The notes beneath the pieces were generated by a model. The model did no database searches. It was not told the origin of the DNA and saw only the letters and a list, made by a program, of their open reading frames with translations. From positions 1-64,000 of the forward strand of contig JAFEDS010000009.1 in assembly GCA_018241505.1 (NCBI GenBank): a DNA stretch of 64,000 nucleotides. Reading direction: 5' to 3'. This DNA comes from Pseudomonadota bacterium (lineage in GTDB: Bacteria; Pseudomonadota; Gammaproteobacteria; Steroidobacterales; Steroidobacteraceae). Of the stretch, positions 22,185-34,601 are shown piece by piece (position 1 is the stretch's first letter; each line of letters starts with the position of its first letter). The translations under genes and the position numbers were made by a program.

Positions 22185-23059
22185 TGGCTAAGGACCTCAA
22201 CGCGACCGGTCGGTGGCTGAAGCGCATCACCCAGAGCTTCTCCGGCGAGCCCCAGGATCGCGAAGAGCTGAAGGCCGTGCTGCGTGAAGCCCGCGAGCGC
22301 GGTCTCGTCGACTCCGAAGCGTTCGAAATGCTCGAGGGCGTTCTCGAAGTCGGTGACATCCAGGTGCGCGACATCATGGTGCCGCGCGCTCAGATGGTGT
22401 GCGTGCGGCGCGATGACGCGGCCGGCACCATCATGCCGATTGTCGTGGAGTCGGGGCATTCGCGCTTCCCGGTGATGGATGGTGACCGCGATGACATTGT
22501 CGGCATCCTGTTGGCGAAGGATCTGCTGCGCTTTGCCATCTCCAATGAAGAGGTGCGCTTCGACATCCGCGAGTACATGCGGCCCGCGGTGTTTGTTCCG
22601 GAATCCAAGCGGCTCAATGTGCTGTTGAAGGATTTCCGCCGCAACCGTAACCATATGGCCATTGTGGTCGATGAGTACGGCGGCGTGTCGGGACTCGTGA
22701 CCATTGAAGATGTCATGGAGCAGATTGTCGGCGAAATCGACGATGAGTTCGATGTCGAGGAAGATCTGAATATCCGCAAGGACGCCGATCACCAGTACAC
22801 GGTCCGCGGTGTTACCCGCATCGATGAGTTCAATGAATACTTCGGCTCGAAGCTTTCCGAGGAAGAGGGCTTCGATACCGTTGCCGGCCTCCTGATGAAA
22901 GAGCTCGGCCGGCTGCCACGGCGCGGCGAGGCGGCGAACATCGATGGCTTTGAGTTTCGCGTCGCTCGTGCCGACCGCCGCCGGATCGATGCGCTACGGG
23001 TTGTTCCGCCGCGTGATCTGGTGCCGCTTGCAGAGCGGCTTCCCGGCAGCGAGTCCTGA
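22181..23059 (+). CDS. corC: CorC/YbeX-family CBS-domain protein
   Basis: CorC proteins are linked to magnesium/cobalt efflux and, as YbeX, to ribosome metabolism. The 292-residue product has a short N-terminal region, two CBS domains (VRDIMVPRAQMVCV to LLAKDLLRF; MRPAVFVPESKRLNVLLKDF to VTIEDVMEQIVGEI) and a C-terminal CorC_HlyC domain from about residue 210. It lacks membrane segments. The cluster position between ybeY and lnt is conserved. Confidence 0.94.
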   Translation: MMAKDLNATGRWLKRITQSFSGEPQDREELKAVLREARERGLVDSEAFEMLEGVLEVGDIQVRDIMVPRAQMVCVRRDDAAGTIMPIVVESGHSRFPVMDGDRDDIVGILLAKDLLRFAISNEEVRFDIREYMRPAVFVPESKRLNVLLKDFRRNRNHMAIVVDEYGGVSGLVTIEDVMEQIVGEIDDEFDVEEDLNIRKDADHQYTVRGVTRIDEFNEYFGSKLSEEEGFDTVAGLLMKELGRLPRRGEAANIDGFEFRVARADRRRIDALRVVPPRDLVPLAERLPGSES

Positions 23060-23064
23060 TCTTC

Positions 23065-24546
23065 GTGAACGTAGGGCGCCTGACCGCGCTCGTAGCGGGC
23101 GCGATACTCGCATGTGCGTTCGCGCCGCTGCAGTGGTGGCCGTTGGCCATTATCTGCCCTGCGGTCCTGATGTACCTCTGGGAGGGAGCGACTCCGCGCG
23201 AAGCCGCCTGGCTGGGCTTCTGGTTCAACGCAGGCACGTTTACCGCAGGCACCTACTGGCTCTATGTCAGTATTCATGTATTCGGTGAGGCGCCGCTGTA
23301 CATAGCGGTGGCACTGATGATTGCGCTCGTTGCCATCATGGCGCTGTATCACGCGGCGCTGGGTTATGTTGTAGCGCGTTGGTTGCCGCAACGCGGTGCG
23401 CTGCGCTGGCTGGTGGTGGTGCCCGCGGCCTGGTTGTTGATTGAATGGTGGCGGGGTTGGTTTCTGTCGGGCTTCTCCTGGTTGTCGCTGGGCTATTCCC
23501 AGACCGACACGTGGCTGGCGCACTTCGCGCCGGTGGCCGGTGTGTACGGCATCAGTGCCCTGTTGTTGGTCTGTTCCGGTGCGCTGACGGCGCTGCTGAT
23601 CGGAACGAGGCAGACGCGGATCGCCGCCGCCATTGTCTTCCTGGTGCCCTGGGTCGCCGCGCCCGCGCTCGGCTCGGTCGCATGGACTCATCCTTCAGGG
23701 CCGCCGGTGACGGTGGCCGTAGTCCAGGGTGCGATTCCACAGGACCAGAAGTGGCTCGAGTCGAACAAACAGACCACCCTGGACCTGTATCAGCGCCTCA
23801 CGGAAACCACGCTCGGTACTCGCCTGATTGTCTGGCCCGAGTCCGCTCCGCCCGTGGCGGTGAACGAGATCGTCGACTACATCACCAACATCTATCGCGA
23901 GGCCCGTGCTCACCATTCGGCGCTGGTGACCGGCGTGGTGCGCTTTGCGGATGATGAGATTGGATACAACTCGATCCTGGCGTTGGATGACGAGCTGTCC
24001 TGGTACAACAAGGCGCATCTCGTGCCGTTCGCCGAGTTCTTCCCTGTTCCCAGCTTTGTGCGTTCCTGGTTGCGCCTGCACAGCCTGCCATACTCGGATT
24101 TCACGCGCGGCGGGGACAACCAGCCGCCGTTGCCGGCCGCCGGCCTGAATCTCGGCGCCACCATCTGTTACGAAGACGCCTATGGCAGCTCCATGATCAA
24201 GGTCCTGCCCAAGGCGGACGCGCTGGTCAATGTGACCAATGATGCCTGGTTCGGCCATTCCACCGCCCGTCACCAACACTTTCAGATTGCCCGGATGCGG
24301 GCCATCGAGGCGGGCCGTTTCATGATTCGGGCTGCCAATGACGGTATTTCAGGCGTCATCGGCCCGGACGGAGCCGTGGTTGCGCGGGCCCCTGAGTTCG
24401 AGCCCTACGTATTGAAGTCTTCGGTGACGCCCCGCCAGGGGCTCACGCCTTACGCCCGTGTTGGTAACTGGCCCATTGTGAGCCTGAGTGCCGTGGCGCT
24501 GGCGATTGGGCTCTGGGTGAGGAATCATAGGGCCCGGCAACCTTGA
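23065..24546 (+). CDS. lnt: Apolipoprotein N-acyltransferase
   Basis: Lnt adds the third acyl chain to lipoproteins at the inner membrane. The 493-residue protein has an N-terminal bundle of hydrophobic segments (residues about 1-200) and a periplasmic nitrilase-like domain with the catalytic Glu (WPESAPP), Lys (NKAHLVPFAEF) and Cys (TICYEDAYG). The start is GTG, five bases after corC. Lipoproteins in this window (LptE, the small lipoprotein, perhaps the DegP homologue) would be substrates. Confidence 0.95.
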   Translation: MNVGRLTALVAGAILACAFAPLQWWPLAIICPAVLMYLWEGATPREAAWLGFWFNAGTFTAGTYWLYVSIHVFGEAPLYIAVALMIALVAIMALYHAALGYVVARWLPQRGALRWLVVVPAAWLLIEWWRGWFLSGFSWLSLGYSQTDTWLAHFAPVAGVYGISALLLVCSGALTALLIGTRQTRIAAAIVFLVPWVAAPALGSVAWTHPSGPPVTVAVVQGAIPQDQKWLESNKQTTLDLYQRLTETTLGTRLIVWPESAPPVAVNEIVDYITNIYREARAHHSALVTGVVRFADDEIGYNSILALDDELSWYNKAHLVPFAEFFPVPSFVRSWLRLHSLPYSDFTRGGDNQPPLPAAGLNLGATICYEDAYGSSMIKVLPKADALVNVTNDAWFGHSTARHQHFQIARMRAIEAGRFMIRAANDGISGVIGPDGAVVARAPEFEPYVLKSSVTPRQGLTPYARVGNWPIVSLSAVALAIGLWVRNHRARQP

Positions 24547-24571
24547 ATCCCGCCGGGCGTTCAATTTTATT
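24543..24571 (+). promoter_or_regulatory. Weak promoter candidate before the DegP-like gene
   Basis: TTGAAT (24543-24548) and TTTATT (24566-24571) are 17 bases apart in the 52-base gap between lnt and the protease gene. Both boxes are imperfect, so this is tentative. Confidence 0.3.
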
Positions 24572-24598
24572 CTCATTCGCAAAATCTCGGAGTCGAGC

Positions 24599-26128
24599 AT
24601 GAGTGTGTCGCGCTGCCGTCCTCGCCATGAGGCCTCGCCGTCGTTTCGGGCTCCTTTGTGGCCGGCCGTGTGCGTTTCCATCGCGCTGGCCGCCTGCTCA
24701 GGCAATACGAACGCCCAGGCGCCGCATCCCCAGCAGGGCAGCCAGGCCGCCGCTACCGCCGCGGTCCCGACGGCCCCGGCTGTGGAGACCACGGTTCGTG
24801 CGCTGCCGGATTTCTCGCCATTGGTCGAGAGATATGGCCCCGCCGTTGTGAACGTCGAGGTGGTGGAGAAGGCGCAGGCCCAAAACGGGCCGCAGGGCCT
24901 GTCCCCGAACGATCCGTTCTACGATTTCTTCCGCCGCTTCGGGATCCCCACTCCTGACCAGGGGCCGCGAGGCAATGCCCCGCCGGCCCGGGGCGCCGGC
25001 TCGGGCTTCATTGTGAGCGCCGATGGCTACATCCTCACCAACACGCACGTGGTGGGAAATGCGGATGAGGTGACAGTACGGCTGACCGACCGCCGCGAAT
25101 TTCCGGCGAAGGTGATCGGGGCCGATGAGCGTACCGATGTGGCCGTGATCAAAATCAATGCCGCCAACCTGCCGACCGTCAGGCTGGGCGATCCCGCGAA
25201 GGTCAAACCGGGTCAGTGGGTACTGGCCATCGGCTCGCCCTTTGGTTTCGAGAACAGCGCCACGGCCGGTATCATCAGCGCCACTGCGCGCTCGCTGCCC
25301 AGTGATAACTATGTGCCGTTCATTCAAACGGACGTGGCCGTCAATCCGGGCAACTCCGGCGGCCCGCTGTTCAATCTCGCCGGCGAGGTCATCGGCATCA
25401 ACTCGCAGATTTTCAGCCGCACCGGCGGCTACATGGGCGTGTCGTTTGCAATTCCCATTGATGTCGCACGCAATGTGGAGGACCAACTCGTCAAGACCGG
25501 CAAGGTGGTCCGCGGCCGCATTGGCGTGACCATCCAGGATGTCAATGCGCAGTTGGCCGAGTCGTTCGGTCTCGACCGTCCGCGAGGCGCGCTCGTCAGC
25601 TCGGTGGAGAAAGATGGTCCGGCGGCGAAGGCGGGTCTGCAACCGGGCGATGTCATTCTGGGCGTGAACGGCAAGCCGATTGAACGCTACGGGGAGCTGT
25701 CGGGCAACATCGCGGCCATGAAGCCGGGTGCCGATGCCAGCCTGGATGTGTGGCGCGGCGGCAAGAAAGTGAATGTGATCGTGAAGGTCACAGAGCTCAA
25801 GGAACAGCAGCAGACGGCGAAGAGCGGTGGCGGCAAGCAGAAGGAGCGTGCCACCAACCAGGCCGCCCAGTTTGGCTTGACGGTTCGCCAGCTCGATGCC
25901 CAGGAGAAAGAGCAGGCGGAGACGCAAGGCAACCTCGTGGTCGAGGAAGTCACGGGCCCGGCGGCCTCCGCGGGAGTTCAGCCCGGGGACATCATCCTCG
26001 GCGTGAATGGCAAGCGTGTCAAAACGGTCAAAGAGCTTCAGGACGAAGCCAAGTCATCGGGTAAGAACGTCGCTCTGTTGATTCAACGCGAGGATGCGCA
26101 GATTTTCGTACCGTTGCGGATTCCCTGA
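24599..26128 (+). CDS. DegP/MucD-family serine protease, probable lipoprotein
   Basis: HtrA proteases degrade or refold damaged envelope proteins. The 509-residue product has the trypsin-like triad His150 (TNTHVVG), Asp180 (ERTDVAVIK) and Ser253 (GNSGGP), then two PDZ domains (about residues 290-380 and 410-505). The N-terminus has a hydrophobic stretch ending IALAAC, so Cys33 looks like a lipidation site, followed by a Gln/Ala/Pro linker. If so, the enzyme would be membrane-anchored. A later start would remove part of the basic N-terminus but not the lipobox. Confidence 0.92.
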   Translation: MSVSRCRPRHEASPSFRAPLWPAVCVSIALAACSGNTNAQAPHPQQGSQAAATAAVPTAPAVETTVRALPDFSPLVERYGPAVVNVEVVEKAQAQNGPQGLSPNDPFYDFFRRFGIPTPDQGPRGNAPPARGAGSGFIVSADGYILTNTHVVGNADEVTVRLTDRREFPAKVIGADERTDVAVIKINAANLPTVRLGDPAKVKPGQWVLAIGSPFGFENSATAGIISATARSLPSDNYVPFIQTDVAVNPGNSGGPLFNLAGEVIGINSQIFSRTGGYMGVSFAIPIDVARNVEDQLVKTGKVVRGRIGVTIQDVNAQLAESFGLDRPRGALVSSVEKDGPAAKAGLQPGDVILGVNGKPIERYGELSGNIAAMKPGADASLDVWRGGKKVNVIVKVTELKEQQQTAKSGGGKQKERATNQAAQFGLTVRQLDAQEKEQAETQGNLVVEEVTGPAASAGVQPGDIILGVNGKRVKTVKELQDEAKSSGKNVALLIQREDAQIFVPLRIP

Positions 26129-26133
26129 CGTCG

Positions 26134-28755
26134 ATGGATGAGATCTACGATCCGGCCGCGGTAGAAGCCGCGGCCCAACAGCACTGGCGCGCGCTCAACG
26201 CGTATCGCTCGAAGGAAAACGATCCGCGTTTTCCCAAGGGCAAGTATTACGTGTGCTCGATGCTCCCGTATCCGAGCGGCAAGTTGCACATGGGGCACAT
26301 GCGCAACTACACGTTGAATGACGTGGTGTATCGCTTCATGCGTTCATCCGGCTACAACGTGATGACTCCCATGGGTTGGGATGCGTTTGGTTTGCCGGCC
26401 GAAAACGCTGCGATCGACAAGAAAGTGGCTCCGGCGAAATGGACGCGCCAGAACATCGCCGATATGAAGGCGCAATTTGCGCCCATGGGCTTCGCGTTCG
26501 ACTGGTCGCGAGAGGTCGCCACCTGCGATCCGGATTACTACCGCTGGAACCAGTGGCTGTTTCTGCAGATGTTGAAAAGCGGCGTTGCTTACCGCAAGAC
26601 GCAGATCGTCAACTGGGACCCGGTTGACAACACCGTGCTGGCCAACGAGCAGGTGGTGGATGGCCGCGGCTGGCGCTCGGGCGCGATTGTCGAAAAGCGC
26701 GAAATCCCGGGTTACTACCTGGCGATCACAAAGTACGCGGACGAGCTGCTGGAGACAGTCAGAAGCGGGTTGGAGGGCTGGCCCACGCAAGTGCGTACGA
26801 TGCAGGAGAACTGGATCGGACGCAGTGAAGGCTGCGAGATCTCATTCCCCTTCGCGCCGGATACCCGTGCCGCCATGGAGGCCGACGGTGCGCTCAAAGT
26901 GTTCACCACCCGGGCTGACACCGTGTTCGGTGCCACCTTCCTGGCGGTTGCCGCCGAACATCCAATTGCGCTCGCCGCGGGCAAGCGCGATCCACGGATA
27001 GCCGCGTTCATTGAAGACTGCGCGCGCGGCGCGGTGATGGAATCGCAACTCGCCACACAGGAAAAGAAGGGCATGGCGACCGGATTGCATGCGTTGCATC
27101 CGCTCACCGGCCGTCCTGTCGATATCTGGGTGGCCAACTACGTGTTGATGGGTTACGGCGAAGGCGCGGTCATGGGCGTGCCTGCTCATGATGAGCGCGA
27201 CTTCGAGTTTGCCCGCAAGAACAACCTGCCGATCGTACAGGTTGTGAAGTCGAAGACCGGCGCCTACGACGATGTGCGGGCGCCCTGGATCGCTGCGTAT
27301 TCCGACTACGGAATTACGATGGACTCCGGTGAGTTTTCGGGCCTCGAATTCCAGGCTGCGGTCGATGCGATCGCCGCGGCCCTGGAGAAGAAGGGTTTGG
27401 GCCAGAAACGCATTCAGTATCGCCTGCGCGACTGGGGAATCTCACGCCAGCGTTACTGGGGCACACCGATCCCGATCATTCACTGTGCTGCGTGCGGTGT
27501 CGTTCCGGTGCCGGAGGAAGACTTGCCGGTCGTCCTTCCCGAGGATCTGGTTCCGGATGGCAGCGGCAATCCGCTGAACAAGGACGAGCGCTTCCTCGCC
27601 TGCACGTGTCCGAAGTGCGGCAAAGGTGCGCGGCGTGAAACCGACACGATGGACACCTTTGTGGATTCATCGTGGTACTACATGCGCTACTGCTGTCCCG
27701 ATGCTGCAACCATGGTCGATGGGCGCAACGACTATTGGATGCCGATGGACCAGTACATCGGGGGCATCGAGCACGCGGTGCTGCATCTGTTGTACGCGCG
27801 CTTCTGGACCAAGGTCATGCGCGACCTCGGGCTCGTGAAGTTCAGTGAACCGTTCAAACATTTGTTCACCCAGGGTATGTTGCTGGCCCACTGTTATTAC
27901 CGCGAAGACGCCAACGGCAAGAAGCGTTGGTTCTATCCCGCGGAGGTGGAGCAGCAATTCGATGAACGCGGCACTCCGGTCAGTGCGGTCGCCAAAGAGG
28001 ACGGGCAACCCGTCATGTACGGCGGCATCGAGAAGATGTCGAAGAGCAAGAACAACGTCGTGGAGCCCGGTACGTTCATTCAGCGCTTCGGCGCCGACAC
28101 GGCACGCGCGTTTGTCATGTTCGCCGGGCCTCCGGATCAGAGCGCTCCGTGGTCGGATGCCAGTGCGGAAGGCGTGCATCGGTTCCTGAAGCGCCTGTGG
28201 GCGTTCTGCTTTCACAATCGCGAGCGAATCGCTTCCGCAGGCCCATTGGGTGCTCTGGACAGCGTTTTGAAACGCACCCGTCGCGACGTGCATGTGTTCC
28301 TGCAGCAGGCGCTGAATGACTTCCAGCGCATCCAGTACAACACCGTTGTTTCGGCAGCCATGAAGATGCTCAACGCACTGGATTCGATTGGCGATCGCCC
28401 CGCCGCGGCCCCGGTGTTGCGCGAGGGGGTGAGCATCCTGTTGCGTACCCTCTATCCGATGACACCGCACATTGCTCACGCGCTGTGGGTGGAATTAGGC
28501 TACGCAAAGGAGTCGGGCGATCTGCTGGATGCGCCGATGGCTCAGCCGGCGGCGGATGCGCTGCGCCAGGATGAGCTGGACCTGGTTGTGCAGGTGAATG
28601 GCAAGCTGCGTGGGCACATAGTAGTGCCTGCCGATGCGGATGAGGCCACTATCAAGGAAGCGGCGCTCGCCGATGAGAACGTGCGCAAGTTTGTCGACAA
28701 GCCGATCCGGAAAGTCATTTACGTGAAGGGCAAACTGGTCAACATTGTCGTATGA
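26134..28755 (+). CDS. leuS: Leucyl-tRNA synthetase
   Basis: LeuS charges tRNA-Leu. The 873-residue class I enzyme has the HIGH motif as HMGH (residues 52-55), the CP1 editing insertion (with [14 protein letters not shown] and [13 protein letters not shown]), a zinc-type segment (CAACG, CPKCG) and KMSKS at 634-638. The start lies five bases after the protease stop. Its stop overlaps lptE by ATGA, the conserved leuS-lptE junction. Confidence 0.98.
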   Translation: MDEIYDPAAVEAAAQQHWRALNAYRSKENDPRFPKGKYYVCSMLPYPSGKLHMGHMRNYTLNDVVYRFMRSSGYNVMTPMGWDAFGLPAENAAIDKKVAPAKWTRQNIADMKAQFAPMGFAFDWSREVATCDPDYYRWNQWLFLQMLKSGVAYRKTQIVNWDPVDNTVLANEQVVDGRGWRSGAIVEKREIPGYYLAITKYADELLETVRSGLEGWPTQVRTMQENWIGRSEGCEISFPFAPDTRAAMEADGALKVFTTRADTVFGATFLAVAAEHPIALAAGKRDPRIAAFIEDCARGAVMESQLATQEKKGMATGLHALHPLTGRPVDIWVANYVLMGYGEGAVMGVPAHDERDFEFARKNNLPIVQVVKSKTGAYDDVRAPWIAAYSDYGITMDSGEFSGLEFQAAVDAIAAALEKKGLGQKRIQYRLRDWGISRQRYWGTPIPIIHCAACGVVPVPEEDLPVVLPEDLVPDGSGNPLNKDERFLACTCPKCGKGARRETDTMDTFVDSSWYYMRYCCPDAATMVDGRNDYWMPMDQYIGGIEHAVLHLLYARFWTKVMRDLGLVKFSEPFKHLFTQGMLLAHCYYREDANGKKRWFYPAEVEQQFDERGTPVSAVAKEDGQPVMYGGIEKMSKSKNNVVEPGTFIQRFGADTARAFVMFAGPPDQSAPWSDASAEGVHRFLKRLWAFCFHNRERIASAGPLGALDSVLKRTRRDVHVFLQQALNDFQRIQYNTVVSAAMKMLNALDSIGDRPAAAPVLREGVSILLRTLYPMTPHIAHALWVELGYAKESGDLLDAPMAQPAADALRQDELDLVVQVNGKLRGHIVVPADADEATIKEAALADENVRKFVDKPIRKVIYVKGKLVNIVV

Positions 28756-29231
28756 ACAGACTCTGGCCCAGTTGCGTTGCGGCCGTACTGCTGGCGGGCT
28801 GCGGCTTTCACCTCGAGGGCCGCACGCCGCTGCCCGAATCCATGAAGAGCGCTTTTGTGCAGGCGGCCGATCTGCAGACCGACTTCGCGCAGAGTTTGCG
28901 CAAGGCACTCCTGACATCGGGTGCGCGCCCCGCGGCCGAGAAGAACACCGCCTCATCGGTGGTGAATATTCTCAGGGATGATGTGGTCCGCCGCACGTTG
29001 TCCGTGTCGGCCCAGAACAAGCCGAACGAATACGAGATTACCTACAACGTGCGCTTCTCGGTGACCGCCGGTGACCGGGAGTTACTGGCGCCGCAGGATA
29101 TTTCGGCTACCCGCAGCTACAGCTTCGATGAGACGCGGCTGCTGGCGAAGGAGCATGAGGAAGACATCCTGCGCCAGGCGATGGCACACGATCTGGCGGA
29201 CCGGGTCATTCGTCAGCTCTCGAGCCTTTGA
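28752..29231 (+). CDS. lptE: LPS-assembly lipoprotein LptE
   Basis: LptE is the outer-membrane lipoprotein partner of LptD in lipopolysaccharide export. The 159-residue precursor has a signal peptide with lipobox LLAGC (Cys17) followed by GFHLEGR, the LptE family start, and the [12 protein letters not shown] strand region. It is coupled to leuS. In many relatives holA follows directly; here another gene comes next. Confidence 0.92.
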   Translation: MNRLWPSCVAAVLLAGCGFHLEGRTPLPESMKSAFVQAADLQTDFAQSLRKALLTSGARPAAEKNTASSVVNILRDDVVRRTLSVSAQNKPNEYEITYNVRFSVTAGDRELLAPQDISATRSYSFDETRLLAKEHEEDILRQAMAHDLADRVIRQLSSL

Positions 29232-31244
<2,013 letters not shown>

Positions 31245-31350
31245 CGTAGCGCCGATCCTATCGCGAGCTTGCCCCGGACGAAAATCGCCACATGATGGAT
31301 AATCAGTGCTGGCAGACATAACGCCGGGCTAAGCCCCCGAATACCGCATC

Positions 31351-32364
31351 TTGAAGCTCACGACTGACGCCCTTTCCGGACACCTCGAGCAGCAGTTGTT
31401 GCGTGCTTACCTCATTTCGGGGGACGAACCGCTCCTGGCGGGCGAAGCCGCGGACGCGGTGCGCGCCGCCGCGCGTGCGAAAGGATTTGGGGAGCGCGAC
31501 GTTCACTTCATGGACCGCGGCGCCGATTGGGATGATGTTCGCGCCTCGTCTGCGAATATGTCGCTGTTTGGCTCGCGGCGCCTGGTCGAGATTCGCATGC
31601 CCACTGGCAAGCCCGGTGTGGCGGGCGGTGCCGCGCTGGTGTCGCTGCTCGAGATCGAAGATCACGATACGGTATATCTCATTCTGACTCCGCGACTGGA
31701 TCGCGACGTGCAGAACGCCAACTGGGTCAAGGCGGTCGAAGCCAAAGGGGCCTTCGTGCAGGTGTGGCCCATCGACTCCGACCGGATGACCCAGTGGTTG
31801 CGCGGGCGGGCGAAGCGGTTGGGACTCGACGTCACCGCGGAGGGAATCGAGGTGCTGGCGGAGCGCACCGAGGGCAATCTGCTCGCGGCACACCAGGAGC
31901 TGGAGAAGCTGAAGTTGGTTGCGCAACCCGGGCAAGTCACCGCCGACACGATTTTGGCCAGTGTGGGCGACAGCGCGCGCTTTGATGTTTTCCAGCTCGG
32001 CGAGTCGGTGTTGGCCGGCGACACGGAGCGGGCGCTGCGAATGTTAGGTGGCTTGCGTGCTGAAGGCGTGGAGGCGACGCTCGTCCTTTGGTCATTGACG
32101 AAGGCCGTGCGCGACCTTTGGGGCTCGGTGTCAGCGGCACCGGGCGCTCGGCCTAGAGCCTGGGGACGACAAGCCGCGGCGCTCGAAAAAGGAGCACGCC
32201 GTGCCTCGCGCCTGCCGTTTTCGACACTCGCCATCCGTGCGGGTCGCGCGGACCGGATGATCAAAGGGCGATTGTTCGGTGATGCCTGGGACGAGATGGC
32301 GCTTCTGGCCGCGGATATCTGCGGACATCCGGCATTGCGCGCGCCTCGATCCGTGCTCAAATAG
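31351..32364 (+). CDS. holA: DNA polymerase III subunit delta
   Basis: HolA is the delta subunit of the clamp loader, which opens the beta ring. The 337-residue protein has the family start LTTDALSGHLEQQLLRAYLI, SGDEPLLAGEA, and the domain II-III segments (VYLILTPRLDRDVQNANWVK, LLAAHQELEKLKL). The start is TTG. holA-nadD-rsfS-rlmH is the usual gammaproteobacterial order. Confidence 0.94.
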   Translation: MKLTTDALSGHLEQQLLRAYLISGDEPLLAGEAADAVRAAARAKGFGERDVHFMDRGADWDDVRASSANMSLFGSRRLVEIRMPTGKPGVAGGAALVSLLEIEDHDTVYLILTPRLDRDVQNANWVKAVEAKGAFVQVWPIDSDRMTQWLRGRAKRLGLDVTAEGIEVLAERTEGNLLAAHQELEKLKLVAQPGQVTADTILASVGDSARFDVFQLGESVLAGDTERALRMLGGLRAEGVEATLVLWSLTKAVRDLWGSVSAAPGARPRAWGRQAAALEKGARRASRLPFSTLAIRAGRADRMIKGRLFGDAWDEMALLAADICGHPALRAPRSVLK

Positions 32365-32388
32365 TCTGCGTGTACACAGGCGTTTACG

Positions 32389-33033
32389 ATGCAACCCATA
32401 GGTCTTTTCGGCGGCACTTTCGATCCGGTTCACTACGGGCACCTGCGCACGGCATTTGAGCTGTGGCAGGAGCTTCGGCTCGCGGAAGTTCGCTTCATGC
32501 CCACGGGCAGCCCGCCTCATCGCGAGCAGCCTTACGCTACGCCGGAGATGCGCCTGCAAATGGTGAAGGCCGCCGTCGCGAGCCAACCGGCGTTCGTCGT
32601 GGACGATCGCGAGATCCGGCGTACCGGGGTGTCATATTCCGTTGATACCCTCACCGAAGTGCGTAAAGAGTTTCCCTACCGTTCGCTGTGCCTCCTGCTG
32701 GGCATGGATGCTTTCCTCGGCCTGCCGAACTGGCATCGGTGGCGTGAGTTGCTGGACCTTGCGCACATTGTCGTGGCCCACCGCCCCGGCTGGCGGGCTC
32801 CCACCATGGGGCCGCTGGGTGAAGTGATGGTGGATCATGGCACTGGCACGATTCGTGACCTGCACCAGAACCCGAGCGGGCGCGTCTACGTGCATGCCGT
32901 GACCCAGCTCGAGATCTCATCCACCGAGCTGCGTCACCTCATTATTGCCGGACGGGATCCGCAGTATCTCGTTCCTGAAGAAGTCCGGCAGATCATCCGG
33001 GATACGAGGTGCTATGCTCCCCGGCAACGCTGA
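32389..33033 (+). CDS. nadD: Nicotinate-nucleotide adenylyltransferase
   Basis: NadD adenylates nicotinic acid mononucleotide in NAD synthesis. The 214-residue protein begins with the nucleotidyl-transferase motif GLFGGTFDPVHYGHLR and ends with EISSTELRHLI, the ISSTxxR motif. It lies 24 bases after holA. Confidence 0.96.
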   Translation: MQPIGLFGGTFDPVHYGHLRTAFELWQELRLAEVRFMPTGSPPHREQPYATPEMRLQMVKAAVASQPAFVVDDREIRRTGVSYSVDTLTEVRKEFPYRSLCLLLGMDAFLGLPNWHRWRELLDLAHIVVAHRPGWRAPTMGPLGEVMVDHGTGTIRDLHQNPSGRVYVHAVTQLEISSTELRHLIIAGRDPQYLVPEEVRQIIRDTRCYAPRQR

Positions 33034-33076
33034 ACCGGCCCAAAACCGCAACTACCAGGAGAATCCACTTAAACAC

Positions 33077-33517
33077 ATGATCACCCGTGCCCGACCGCGC
33101 CGCTCCCCGGAGCCAGAGCGCGCCTCCCCGCTGCAGGAAGTCGTAGCCGCCGCGCTGGACGACATGAAGGCAGTCAATGTGAAGGTGCTGGATGTACGAG
33201 GGCTAACGGACATAGCCGACACGATGATCATTGCGTCCGGCAACTCCGACCGACACGTCAAATCCATCGCCGACCGCGTCATCGAAGACGCCAAGAAATC
33301 GGGATATCGCCCCCTCGGCAAAGAGGGAGAGCGCGACGGCGAGTGGGTTCTCGTCGACCTCCAGGACATCATCCTTCATGTCATGTTGCCACGCGTACGC
33401 GAGTTCTACGGACTCGAACGGTTGTGGGATAACGGCGGTGGCGAAGTAGCTGCTGCACCCGCTACAGCCTCTGCAACGCCGCCACGTACCGTCAAGCGAG
33501 GACGGCAGCCGTCTTGA
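33077..33517 (+). CDS. rsfS: Ribosomal silencing factor RsfS
   Basis: RsfS binds L14 and blocks subunit joining in slow growth. From the ATG at 33077 the product has 146 residues. The core is VVAAALDDMKAVNVKVLDVR, DTMIIASGNSDRHVKSIAD and GEWVLVDLQDIILHVMLP. About 20 residues before it and 30 after it are low-complexity. The start is not certain because the AGGAG upstream is 16 bases away. Confidence 0.92.
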   Translation: MITRARPRRSPEPERASPLQEVVAAALDDMKAVNVKVLDVRGLTDIADTMIIASGNSDRHVKSIADRVIEDAKKSGYRPLGKEGERDGEWVLVDLQDIILHVMLPRVREFYGLERLWDNGGGEVAAAPATASATPPRTVKRGRQPS

Positions 33518-33525
33518 TCTGACTC

Positions 33526-33999
33526 ATGGGTCGGATGCGAATAGTCGCCGTCGGCTCGCGAATGCCAAGGTGGGTGCAAGAGCCCTACAACGACTACATC
33601 ACCCGCCTCAGCTCCGCCCTCAAAGTTACCCTGACTGAAATCGAGCCGGGGACCCGCGCCGCGGGCCGTCCTCCCGCCAAGGCCATTGAAGCCGAAGGCC
33701 AACGGATTCTCACTGCTTTGCGGCCGGGCGAGTTCGTAGTTGCACTGGATGAGCGCGGCAAGGAAATGACGACCCGCGAGCTGGCGACATGGCTCGCCGG
33801 GCGCCTGCAGGATGGCAGCGATCTTGCCTTCCTGATTGGCGGACCCGATGGCTTCGCGCCGGAAGTCCTGCAGCGATGCAATTTCAAATGGTCGCTGTCG
33901 CGACTGACGTTTCCGCACGCCCTCGTCAGGGTCGTGTTGGCCGAACAGTTGTATCGCGCGCATGGCGTCCTGGCGAATCATCCGTATCATCGGGACTGA
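33526..33999 (+). CDS. rlmH: 23S rRNA pseudouridine-1915 methyltransferase RlmH
   Basis: RlmH is a SPOUT methyltransferase acting on pseudouridine 1915 of 23S rRNA in the 70S ribosome. The 157-residue sequence has VAVGSRMPRWVQEPYNDY, FVVALDERGKEMTTRELA, the SAM-knot FLIGGPDGFAPEV and the C-terminal LAEQLYRAHGVLANHPYH. A second ATG three codons in (33535) is equally plausible as the start. Confidence 0.95.
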   Translation: MGRMRIVAVGSRMPRWVQEPYNDYITRLSSALKVTLTEIEPGTRAAGRPPAKAIEAEGQRILTALRPGEFVVALDERGKEMTTRELATWLAGRLQDGSDLAFLIGGPDGFAPEVLQRCNFKWSLSRLTFPHALVRVVLAEQLYRAHGVLANHPYHRD

Positions 34000-34601
34000 T
34001 GAATCCTGTAATTTGTCTGGCATCCATTTCGCCGCGACGGCGTGAGCTCCTGGCGCAGATCGGCGTTGCGCACATCGTCGTCGGCGCCGATATCGATGAA
34101 GCCGTTCTGCCGGATGAGGGGCCCCGCGCCTATGTCATCCGGCTCGCACGTGAAAAAGCGCTGGCCATCCGGCGCACCGGACAGCAACTCCCGGTACTCG
34201 CTGCCGACACTACGGTTGTTGTGGACGGAAAGATTTTCGGAAAACCTCGCGATCGGGCCCAGGGCATCGATATGCTCGGTGAGTTGGCCGGGCGGACGCA
34301 CGAGGTATTGACCGCGGTAGCCCTGGCAGGCTCGTTCGGTGTGAGCGAGAGACTGAGCGCGAGCACCGTGCGCTTCCGGAAAATTACTCCGGCGGAATGT
34401 GCGGCTTACTGGGAGACCGGCGAGCCACGCGACAAGGCGGGCGGGTATGCCATCCAGGGATTCGGTGCCGTATTCGTCGAGTCCCTGAGCGGCAGCTATT
34501 CTGCTGTGATGGGTTTGCCGTTGTTTGAAACGGGAGAGCTTTTGCAGGCAGCAGGCATTCAGTGCTGGAACAGCGCGAGCCCAAGCAGGGAGCGCGCTTG
34601 A
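33999..34601 (+). CDS. maf: Maf-family nucleotide pyrophosphatase
   Basis: Maf/YhdE-type enzymes hydrolyse non-canonical or normal nucleoside triphosphates (dTTP/UTP in the YhdE class). The 200-residue product starts NPVICLASISPRRRELL with the signature ASxSPRR, and has ADTTVVVDGKIFGKP and KAGGYAIQG. It overlaps rlmH by one base and rng by four (TTGA). Confidence 0.93.
   Translation: MNPVICLASISPRRRELLAQIGVAHIVVGADIDEAVLPDEGPRAYVIRLAREKALAIRRTGQQLPVLAADTTVVVDGKIFGKPRDRAQGIDMLGELAGRTHEVLTAVALAGSFGVSERLSASTVRFRKITPAECAAYWETGEPRDKAGGYAIQGFGAVFVESLSGSYSAVMGLPLFETGELLQAAGIQCWNSASPSRERA

Noticed and set aside
34562-34597. GTG start of RNase G at 34562
   Set aside because: It deepens the overlap with maf and adds residues not seen in RNase G; the TTG at 34598 has a better ribosome-binding site and family length.
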